This document shows positions 27,501-39,500 of a DNA stretch of 64,000 bases, one piece after another. The position numbers were made by a program, and so were the translations under genes. The stretch spans positions 181,664,349-181,728,348 of the forward strand of contig NC_081842.1 in NCBI RefSeq assembly GCF_963259705.1, given 5' to 3'. The stretch comes from Myotis daubentonii. Lineage: Eukaryota > Chordata > Mammalia > Chiroptera > Vespertilionidae. Position 1 is the first letter of the stretch; each line of letters starts with the position of its first letter. Below the pieces are notes generated by a model that worked only from the letters and a program-made list of their open reading frames with translations, was not told the origin of the DNA and searched no databases.

Positions 27501-30500
27501 TTCCTTATTCTTATCATTAGCATCTTTCTATAACTTGCCCTGTGTTGCTGATTTTATCATCGATATTCTGCTTGGATCGCCAAGTGCTGAGGTAAGGATT
27601 GTTTACATTACTTCATAAAAAAACCCCTTTGGTCCTCTTCTGTCTTTGGCTCTCTGGATACCTGTAACATTGTAGAGAATACAGAAGGAATGACATCTTG
27701 TCCTCTCAGGGAATCATACAAAATGACCGTTTGGACTGCCTGCCCTCCTTTCTATTCCATATCCCTCAAAAGTTAAGAGACTAGTTCTAAAATTAATTTT
27801 TGTTTATTACAAACAAAATATTAGAGCCAGTGTTCAACACCCATAGCTGGCAAGGACAGCTGGCATTAAGCATCAACATGTTGGTCAAAATCAAGACCAA
27901 CTTCAAGCCATGAAGTTTCACTAGATTTTATAATTCTGATTGTCTGACATGACCTTGAAAATTAACTTTCCTTATTTTCATTTATATTAAGTTCTAAATC
28001 TATTGATTAGAATAGAATAATAGAATGGTTTCGGAAATCAGTTCCCAGAACACACTTGTTTTTAATCCTAGTTTATTCAGTGTAAACTTTACCATTAATA
28101 TTGAAATACTCGGACTCTTAGAGTATCCTTCAAAGTATAGACTTTGAAGGAGAACCATTTTTGAAGCAATCTTTTAAGTGGATGATGGATGTTCTTTGCC
28201 ACTAATTAATTCCAGATTCGCCGTGTTGCCTGTGATCAACTATATACTCTTAGTCAGACAGATACTTCAACTCATCCAGATGTACAGAAGCCAAATCAGT
28301 TTCTCCTAGGTGTGATTCTCACAGCTCAGCTGCCTCTCTGGTCTCCAACTAGTATTATGAGAGGAGTCAATCAGAGGTACGTGATAAAGATGAGAAACCT
28401 CACATTATATAGAAAGAATAATGAGTTGGGTACTGCTCCCATAAAGTCCACTGTGCATTATGGAGATGACAGAAGAATCTCTCCTCTCCTCTTCTAGCAT
28501 TTGTGTCTGAAAGAGGGCATTTCAGTGTTTTTCCCAATTCAGGACTGGAGAGTTAAAATAATACCAAGGCTTCTCTGTTACCCCCAGTTCCCACCTCCAT
28601 CTCCCACCTCCCCCTTATCTGGTTGGTAAGAGCCTGAAACAATTCAAGCCAGATCACTGTGTAAAGGTCACACTGCTCATGTCTTCTCAGTGTCACAGTC
28701 TCAGCTCAGCATACTTCACAACTCCTGTGTGTATCTGTAATGGTAAAATCATTAATGTGCCTCTTGCTAAAATAATGAAGTTGAATTAATGTAAAAGTAG
28801 TTATTTTGTGCTAGGAAAAGTCTCATTCAATTGTTTTTATGAACTTCTTATAATAAAGAAAATTATTTTTATTTTGAAATCAGCCTCTTTTAATTGAAAT
28901 CTGTTTTTTAGACTGTTGTCTCAGTGTATGGAATATTTTGACCTGAGGTGCCAATTATTAGATGATCTGACAAGTAAGTAAATGTCTAACTTTAATTTGT
29001 ATGGGGGGAGTAAATTCGAGGGGGTGGGAAGGAGAAAAGAAAGCCAAATGGACATTTCTAATTCTGACTTAATGTATCGAGATATAAGTGAGATTATAAC
29101 TATCATTTGAGGTTGAATTTCATTTTCCTGAAAATAGCATGTAAACCCCATATGCCAGTTTTCTATTATGTATCCAACTATTATATGCTGAGAAAATCTG
29201 TTGATTTTAAAAATTGTCAAAGGCGCTTATACTTTAATTAAACTGATACAGAGCTATTAAGAAGTCTTTCTAGTATGGTCCATTCTGATCATTTTTCAAA
29301 AGTTGATTATTGAAAGAAAGAGGAAATGTCTATTGAGATGTGTTGATAGTAATAGAAGTGAGTGACAGAAGTAGACAGGATTCGTATCTGGTGCCGGTCC
29401 AGCTTTGGCTGACCCTGACATATCCCTCTTTACCTCCTCATCCGGGACCCTGCTTGCTGTGGCTTATAGTGCAGGGAAAGTAGAGCATAATCACTCCTCT
29501 CCTACCCAATCCCAATTTCCAATATGGAATCTTGTTTTAAATCCTTTTTGGAGGGGAAGTGAAATATGCTTCATATGAGCAGTTCTCTGGAATTTGGCGC
29601 ATTGTTTGGAATCCTGAACTCTGCTACTGTGCTGTTGACCTCTCTCCTTTGCAGAACTCTGCCCCCTATAGGCGTAGGTAACACTGTGGGAGCATTGGCT
29701 CTCCTCATACCCTTCCATCTTTCCTTCCCAACAAAGGAGCTTATTTTAAACAAGGATTGTCTCCTTCATCTTATATCCCCAGCTTGTAACACAGTGACCT
29801 GCACAGAAGAAGCACTCAGCATGCGTTTGGTTTATGACTGAGAGTGAGTGAAGGAAGGAAGGAACATGCATGAGCTGTCATAATCCTGTGGGAGCAGCTA
29901 TAGCCTGAGATTTATTAATGACAGGGCTTGTTTGTTTTTTGAGTTTGATGAAGTGAAAGTTTGGGACATCTGTCTGCCTACTTTAATTCAGGATTTTGAC
30001 TCCATAAAGGGAAATACTTCTCTTTAAGAAATTGATTTTTTTTCCCTTAGCTTCAGAAATGGAGCAGTTAAGAATCAGCCCAGCTACCATGCTTGAAGAT
30101 GAGATTACTTGGCTGGATAACTTTGAACCTAATCGCACCGCTGAATGTGAGACCAGTGAAGCAGACAACATCTTATTGGCAGGACACTTACGGCTCATTA
30201 AGACCCTTCTTTCACTCTGTGGGGCAGAAAAAGAAATGCTTGGTAATTATTGCTTCATCTTGTCATGTGACAGAATAGCTCATTTTCAGTTCCTGCCATA
30301 GTATTGTGTGTAATTGGGAAAATAAGATAGGTGCTAAGTGTTGCATAGAAAATTGGCCCTTCAGGCAATAGGAGATTGTCTGGCTTAATGCCTAACGAAT
30401 TTAAGGTATATTTTACCTGTGTCACTAAACTATATAGGGAATTTTATAGTGTTCAAAAGAGTTGGATCACATAACTTAATACCAAATAAAAATTATAATT

Positions 30501-33500
30501 CAAAGTAGGTTTTTCTCTTTTTGCTGTTGAGTACTTTATAAAATATAATCTGTTGTATACCTTACTTCTTTTAAGAGTAATTTTCTTCTAGGGGGGCAGC
30601 CCCCAACCACTACCCCTAGAAGATGGATGAGTCTCCTGAGTTACATATGTAATTTGTACAAATATATTAAGTATTATAATTATATTCAGGAAACAAATCA
30701 AAACATTAATTACTACATTTATCACACAAACTAAGCTCTACAAAAAAAATCTTTTTAGCAACTGGGGATACATAGAAAAGAGTGATTCTAAACTAGGGTG
30801 AGAAGGGCAGATTATTTTTACCTAATGAAGGCAAGATTTTTAAAGTTCCAAAACCCTTTAAGTGGATTCCCTATGCCCAAAGTTAGAATTATTTACTCAA
30901 ACCATCTATCTTGTGGTGTTCTTGGCATTTGTGTTTCTAAAATGAAAGTTCGACTCCTTTCATTCTGTTGTAAGTTCGTAAAGGAAGGTACCCTCGCTTG
31001 TCTATCTTTATATCCTGTACCCTGACCCTACCAGCCATCCCCACTCCTCTACACCAAGAGCTTTGCCAAAAATTAAGCTTTAAACTAAATTGAATGCCCT
31101 GCTATTGAGTGGCTTAGGTGCCTTTGCCTTTGATATGAAGTGCAAGACAGGATCTTTGAATTAAAATATGTGTTCATCCTCAACATGAATATTATGCTCT
31201 ATTCCAGGTTCATCACTCATTAAACCATTGTTAGATGACTTCCTTTTCCGAGCTTCTAGAATTATTTTAAATAGTCATTCTCCAGCTGGCAGTGCCGCCA
31301 TCAGTCAACAGGACTTTCATCCAAAGTATGGAAAATGCACGTTGTGTTCAGTTTTGGTAAAAATTCTAATTCAAAACATTAGTCGAAAAAGATTTTCTTA
31401 ACGTGGAGTTTGTCTTCTATCTTGTGAGTGTGCATAGCTTATAAGATCTTATCCACTATACAAAGAAATGCATGTAAAGAGACTTAGGATAAAGCCTGCC
31501 TGGCACACAGCACGTGCTGAGCAAGTATGCTGGTACCATTGTTTCCATCGGAAGAGAATAAGTAATAACGTGGTTAATTTGGTCAGTAACAAATTCCAAG
31601 AGAAACTGGATTTGTCAGAATTTAGTCCAAAGTGAAAGTCAGTAGGTTCAGGTTCTGAGTGTTGAGGGTTTCTTCTAGAAGAAAAGTATAGGTGCTTTAG
31701 TGCATGAACCTCAAGGTTTGCTGAGTAGTGACTGTTCCTGATGATTAAAACTGTTTGTGATAGATTACAGTGGTAATTTTAGAATCAACTTTCATATTAA
31801 TTTCTGTGGGTAGAAATGTGGACGATCCTTTTGTAATACCCTATTTGGGTGGTGTTTATACTCTTTTTTTAAAAATATATATTTTTATTGATTTTTTACA
31901 GAGAGGAAGGGAGAGGGATAGAGAGTTAGAAACATCGATGAGAGAGAAACATCGATCAGCTGCCTCCTGCACACCCCCCACTGGGATGTGCCCGCAACCA
32001 AGGTACATGCCCCTGACTGGAATCAAACCTGGGACCCTTCAGGGATACTCTTAAAGATAGGAGGTTATTTGCTCTGAATCTAACTTTGTTCTATTCTCAT
32101 GAAAACCAGAGTTAATTGAGTAATCCTGAGGAAACTGAAGATTTGGCATTTATCCAGTGGAAAAAATTCCTACATAATTCAGTGGTTAATAAAATGGGCA
32201 AGGCATAATAAGCAATATTTTATGGAACCCTAAAGGAATCTTATGTGGGAATATTTCTCCACTTAGAGATCCCTTATTAGCATAATCTGTTTTAGGTAAG
32301 AAGCCTTCATTAGGACTCTTGGAATGTCCCTCAGGATGGAGTGACTCCAATCCTTAGTCCTGTCCCAACCTGTTCTAGAAGATTGGTACTAACTCCATGG
32401 GAATCTTTTCTTAAAGCAGGAGAAATATATGAGTACATTAATTTTTAGTGAACAGAGAAAATAAATTTTCAATTTTACAGAAATTTTTTTCGTGAATTCT
32501 CACTTTATTAAAAGTAAAACCTTCACCCACAAGGAGTTACTTTTTAAGTCATATATAGTGCCTTGAATAGAAAAGGAAACATTTTGTTTCGTCTCTCCTC
32601 AGTGCACCGAATGGTGTTCATTTATCCCCATTACTCCCAGCATTTGCCTGAATCATAAAGCCAGAAAGAGATTAAAATACACAGAAACTCTTTCACAGTA
32701 ATGCCATTTTCATATCACACTAACAGCAAAAGAACTTCTTAATATTTAGCCTGTGTATGTGGTACTTCCTATTCATTCTTGTCCTTTGCAACCCAGAAGT
32801 CCATGCCTCAGTGGCTGGCTCAGTGCTGATCTGAAAGCCTCACCGCCCCCTCTTGAGCACATCTTCTACACTCCACTTCCTAAGTGTTTCTTCCTTCTAC
32901 ACTCCACCTGAAAAGAAAAGTGTCTCTCTTTTAGTAGAGTGTTCCACAGTACCTGCTTATGGATGTATGTCCTCTTTTCTGTGTATCCTTCCTAACCTGT
33001 GATCATAGTATTGCAAGGTTGGCATAGGTGATAGTGAGAAATTACTATCGATCCCCAAAGTTATAATCATTAAAGGAGAGCAGTCTAAACATATTGATTG
33101 AGAAAATTATGTATTTTTGTCTCCATTTTTTTCTGCAAAATAGAAAGTTGATTGGTGTCCTTGAAAAATATTTTAGCTGTAGGCACATATAAAATGTTTA
33201 TGGGCATCTATTCTGATTTCCACAGCTTTCTTTTTCTGCCCTTTAGATATTTGAATTTCAGGATGATATCTACAGAAACCTTTCTTGCTATCTACTTTAA
33301 TTGAAAAATAGTTATTTCCATGTTGTGATTTTGATAAAATTTTCAGACTATCCTCTCTTTTTACTGATATATCCCATAGATAAGAATACTCTGGAATCAT
33401 ACATGACAGATTTTGCTACTTCTTCATCAGGCTACGAAGATATTTAGCTCTAAACCATATTCATCCCTCCAGTATTCACGGCCTCCGCCTTTGTTAAGTC

Positions 33501-36500
33501 AGCACTCCCACTAGATTTCTAGAGTTCTGCCAGCAGACCTGACTTAACCTAACTCTTTGGGGAATTACAGCTCTTGTACTTTCATTGCAAAAATTGACTT
33601 GGACTAATTGACTTGTGTCTTTTGTTTTTAGGTGTAGTACAGTGAATAGCCGATTGGCAGCCTATGAAGTCCTTGTAATGTTGGCTGATAGCTCACTTCC
33701 AAATCTTCAAATTATTACAAAAGAACTACTTTCCATGCATCATCAACCGGACCCTGCCCTTACCAAGGAGTTTGATGTACGTTTTCTAGACCTTGGTGCA
33801 CTTATATTTTTTAGAGTGGTCTCCTAAACATAGAATTTTAAAAACTATGTTTTCATTTTTCTAATCACAAAGAAAGTCAGGATTACTTTTTTACTTATCA
33901 TGTTTATATACTCAAGTCATCTGTAGTCTATGATGTATTACTTAATGGTACCCTTTTAATTAATCAAAGAGGATACATTTTCAAGTCGGTTAATAATTAC
34001 TCTCAGTAAAAAGTAGCATTTCAACCTATTTCTTGAGTACGTTTATGCTTGGCAAGACACTAGAGACCAATAAGCATTGGCTCTGTCACACTGCAGTCTT
34101 TGTTCAGTTAAATTCAGCTAAGATTGATTGAGTTTACTATTTGCTAAGAGGCGTGTTGGGCTTTTGGAGCTCAAAACTAAAGATTGATCCCAGCCCTCAA
34201 GGTCAGTGTATAATGGAAGAGACAGATCCATAAGAAGGTAATTTCAATATAATGGGATCAAATTTAAGATAGAGGTATGTGTGGAAAACTCTACTAACAG
34301 AGAGACACTTTACCACCAGGTGGTGGTGTTTTGGAAGGCTTCTTAGAAAACGTGAAATTTAAAATAGAGCCTTAAAGACTGTGAGCCCATTGAAGCAAGA
34401 TGGCAAGGTCAGTCCAGCTGTGGGCAAACCTGTGGAGCCCTGGAGCAGCACATTATATGTTGGGATTGCAGGAGGGAAGCAAGTTGTGGTGCCCTGGAGT
34501 ATCGGACCAGGAGTGGGAGGGCCCTTGTACAGCTGCTTGTACGTTCTCCACTAACATCACAGTCACTTGAGCTGAGTGTTATGAAACATACAGTGTAGGC
34601 AGGAAAGGAAGTGGAAACAGGCGTTCTAAATAGAGAAAATGGCACTTGCAGAGTAAAATGTGATGCATAGTTTTACATGTATGTAATCAGATTAAAATGG
34701 AAATTTTATTATTTTCATAAATCAGGAATTATAGCAGCATAATGAAAAATGCCTTATATAAATATATTTTTAGCACTGTTATAAACCAATTTTTCTTATT
34801 TTTTTTTAAATATATTTTATTGGTTTTTCACAGAGAGGAAGGGAGAGGAATAGAGAGTTAGAAACATCGATGAGAGAGAAACATCGATCAGCTGCCCCCT
34901 GCACACCCCCCACTGGGGATGTGCCTGCAACCAAGGTACATGCCCTTGACCGGAATAGAACCTGGGACCTTTCAGTCCGCAGGCTGACGCTCTATCCACT
35001 GAGCCAAACCGGTTACAGCAATTTTTCTTATTTTTAAACTTTTTTTTTTTTTAATCTATGCTTTGGACTATAAGCAAATTACAGTGGTAATTAGATCTTA
35101 GAAATCACCCTGCTCTGAGTGTATGTTGAATGTTAATAAAACGTATGTAATATGTTCCTTTCCATTCAAAAGATCCACAGGGTCTTGTCAGTTGGTTAGG
35201 TATTACATGGATACAGAGGCTTGATATTTGCAGATAACGTGGGTCTGGTCATGGCATTAAATCGAGAGGCTCAGCTGTAACAGCATTTAAGAGAATGTCA
35301 TTACAATACCTTTCCACTTGGCGAAGTGCCATGTTGAACTTTATCCAAGATGCCCTTTCTTGATTATTTGTGCATAGAAAAGTGCTGCACTGGAATCTAC
35401 ATTATTACAAACATCTTTACGTAAAATGCTAAGGCATTTACCTGTTTATTTAATTGTGTGCTTATTAGAGGAAGTTGAGTAGAAGAGTGTTCCCTTCTCA
35501 GAAAGGAAGGGAAGGAATATGTGCTTTCCTTGACCATCTAGACTGGCCTGATCAGGATTCTTCAGAGTAAACACTTCATAGAACCCTAATCCTTTTTTTC
35601 AGAGTATCGCCTCAATTTGTAAATATGTATTAGTATATTTACTTTACTTGATCAATGCCTATCTACCCTACTAGATTGTGAGCTCCTTTGAGATCAGGGT
35701 ACATTTGAGCTCTCTCTCATATCCTGGCATAGTTTCTGGCTTATATGCTGTGTACTTTATGAACTAAAAAGAAACATTGAGATGATAGTATATTTATAAT
35801 TATGTCAGCATCTGCAGAGCTACTTCATGAACACAGGTTTTGCTAGCTTGACTCACAGTACGCTGGATGGATAAATCTGAGTTTAATCTCTTTCCCCCTT
35901 ATATTAGAGCTATAAGGACGTGTGCTGATGGCAGACACTAATTCTCTCCTGTTTCTCCTCCTCTCCTTCCTAGTACCTCCCCCCAGTGGACAGCAGGTCC
36001 AGTGCAGGGTTTGTGGGTCTGAGGAATGGTGGCGCCACATGTTACATGAACGCCGTCTTCCAGCAGCTGTACATGCAGCCTGGTCTCCCTGAGGTGATTT
36101 CCTTCCTCTTGCCTGTTTGGTGTGATAAGTAATGTGTACATTGCCTGAAAATTGCTCCACATTCATATAGTGCAATTTGGGGGTTACTAAAATTAGAATA
36201 CTTAAGTATTCTTCAGTGGCTCCTGAAATAATGCTAGAGTAGTCGCACGTTTTTATACATCTGCTGCAGTAATATGTTGCCTGTTTGACAGATGGGTTTG
36301 ACCTAATTCACATGTGATATTTGAACTCCTAAGTTATTTAAGTTGCTAACATTTTTAGTATTTTAGAAATATTTTTACAGTCACATTCAAACACTTAGCA
36401 TTCTAAAAGAATAATGTATGGACTCCCACGTACATAAGTCAAGGTTATCTGTAAAACAGTTAAATATTTCTAACTTTATACTTCGTGTCTTTTCAGGCAT

Positions 36501-39500
36501 TACTTTCAGTGGATGACGACACTGACAATCCAGATGATAGTGTATTCTACCAAGTGCAGTCTCTGTTTGGGCATTTGATGGAAAGCAAGCTGCAGTATTA
36601 TGTACCTGAGAACTTTTGGAAGGTATTTCACTAGTAACTCTAGATTTAAAGATGTTGAATATTTGGAGTTTCTCTACTTTCTTTCTCTAGTGATAGTTGT
36701 CTCTTGTCTTTATTAATTCTAGATTAATCCCATTGCTAGAACCTACAGAAGAGTTGTCTATACCATTCTTTAAATTGGTCCTTGATTTCAAGTTATTAGA
36801 ATAGTCATTTGTAATTTCTATGGATTTGCTCATCTTAATTACTTTGGATATTTCTCATGATTCTTATTTTAGCTCCTTCAAGTATTTGTTCAACTCATTC
36901 CTCAGAACCTATGCCAATTTCACTAATGCGTCTAAATAAAGAACATTCTTTTATAACATTGCTTTTCTATGTTTCACGGGAGGAGTAGCTTGTACTTTCC
37001 CCCATAGGTGGGTTAGTTTGTAAGAGAGAAGCTCTCTGTTCATGGCCTTGGCTCTCATCCTGTGGTTTCATAGACTTGTTAGGATGGTAAAGGGACCAGA
37101 GAAAAGCATGAGTGGCTGAACACAAGCTCATCTCACTTCAGTAAAAACGTTTGCATCCTAATAGTGAGCTTAGTTTTTAGAAGCATTAAGTGCTCTTTTA
37201 CATCCTTTTTTTATCATATTCAGAAGTTGCTACTTTTCCTTTAATGACATGTAATTCTTGTTACGTAGATTTTCAAAATGTGGAACAAAGAACTTTATGT
37301 GAGAGAACAACAGGATGCATATGAGTTCTTCACTAGCCTCATTGATCAGATGGATGAATATCTCAAGGTAGACAAAGTTTTATTTTCCCTCTAACCCCTC
37401 AAACTAGTATAAGAGCAGTGGTTTAGGATTTGGGACTGCTGTGAAACTGACAAGTCAGAAATTGATCATCTTGCATACAACAACTATATATCATTTCTTC
37501 TGGGTTTGAACATCAAAACATATACAGATCACTAAAATTATACATTTCTTCTTATTTCATTTAACACTTGATAAAGTATGTGATTCTCAGTCTACACTCC
37601 ATAATAATAATCATTTGTATCTGCCTACTCTTACCTGCATGCATTAAAGTAACCTGGCCTCAGAGAAGTGCTGTAAGCACTGGTGGCCCCATGCAGAGCT
37701 GTCTTGCTTTGGCAAAGGGAACAAAAGGACTAGATTAAAAGTTGTTTGTGGTGATGTTTAAACCCAGAGTTTTAAACATGTGACAGACTTTCTAAATGGT
37801 ACTGCCTTCTGAGTTAGACAGCCTCCCATTACTGCCAACATGTGCCTCTCTTCTCAGCGGTAGGCACGTTTTCTAAATTTATAGCATTGTCTGCAAAGGA
37901 AAAGAAAAGATTGTGGAGAGTCGGTACTGCCTTGTGAGTGAGGCATGTGAAGAAGGAATTGGTCTTGGAGAGTGCTGGCCTGTCAGCAACTCTGACTGAC
38001 CTCTCTCCTCCGCCTTCTCTGATCCCTCGTAACAGTGGGTCTAATGGGTTATAATCCTTTCATTAGTTCCCAGATTAAACTGCCAAGATGACTTCTTTTA
38101 TTTTGGTGGTTGCATTGACATCTATGCTTTAGCTTAGTTTGTTCTAAATAAAATTCTGTGTAAACAACCTATAAATTCTAGGTGTATCAACTGAAAATAT
38201 ATGAACTTTTTATTCCAACAGAAAATGGGAAGAGACCAAATTTTTAAGAATACTTTTCAAGGCATCTATTCTGATCAGAAAATCTGTAAAGACTGTCCTC
38301 ACAGGTTAGTGAAGATATCATTAACATTAAAAAATGATTATTATAGCCCTATCCGGTTTGGCTCAGTGGATAGAGCGTTGGTCTGCGGACTGAAGGGTCC
38401 CAGGTTCAATTCTGGTCAAGGGCATGTATGTTGGTTGTGGGCACATCCCCAGTAGGGGGTATGCAGAAGGCAGCTGATCGATGTTTCTCTCTCATCAATG
38501 TTTCTCTCTCATCAATGTTTCTCTCTCATCGATGTTTCTAACTCTCTATCCCTCTCCCTTCCTCTCTGTAAAAAATCAATAAAAAATATATTTTAAAAAA
38601 TGATTATTATAATTAAGTGATTCTTCTAGTCGGTTATGAACTTTGCATTTGTTGAGAGACTTGCAGATATCTCTCTCAGTGGCTCTATAAGTGTTTATTG
38701 AATTAGATTTCTTTGCTTTCAGTTTCTTTGTTGAAATTCATAATTTTAAGCAATTCTGAATTGTCAAATTGGTTATTTTAATTTGGTAGTGTACTTTTTA
38801 AAGGATGAGGAAAGTTATGGTTAATTTCACTGATTGTGAATAGTTTTGTGTTTAATCTCAGGTATTGTGATACTTTAAAGCTTTTCAAATTTCGTTGTTG
38901 ATCATGGTTTTTCTGTTATTTCCTAATCAGATATGAGCGAGAGGAAGCTTTCATGGCTCTCAATCTAGGAGTTACTTCCTGTCAGAGTTTGGAAATTTCT
39001 TTGGACCAGTTTGTTAGAGGAGAAGTTCTAGAGGGAAGTAATGCCTATTACTGTGAAAAGTGTAAAGAAAAGGTATTTCACGTGCCCTTTTTATAAAACT
39101 CGCTTAATCTTTTATTCCATGTACTTTATCTAAGATCACTTTTAAGCTCTGTTGTCACTTCTGTTAGATTGTGTCATCCCTTGTGTTTACACAGGTGGTA
39201 AGGAGAAACCTGTGACCTTTGTATTATTTACTTGGCTGTTTTATTTTCTCCAAGGAGCTAATTGGGTTTTGCTTTTCTTTAGAGAATAACAGTCAAAAGG
39301 ACCTGTATTAAGTCTTTACCTAGTGTCTTGGTCATTCACCTAATGAGATTCGGATTTGACTGGGAAAGTGGACGCTCCATTAAATATGATGAACAGATAA
39401 AGGTAACTTTATTCCCCCTGAAAGTTTTTATAACCGTTACTGCCTCGCTCACTTTTTATCATTTTCTTTTAATATTTTCAAATTTCATGTAAAGTGTGAA

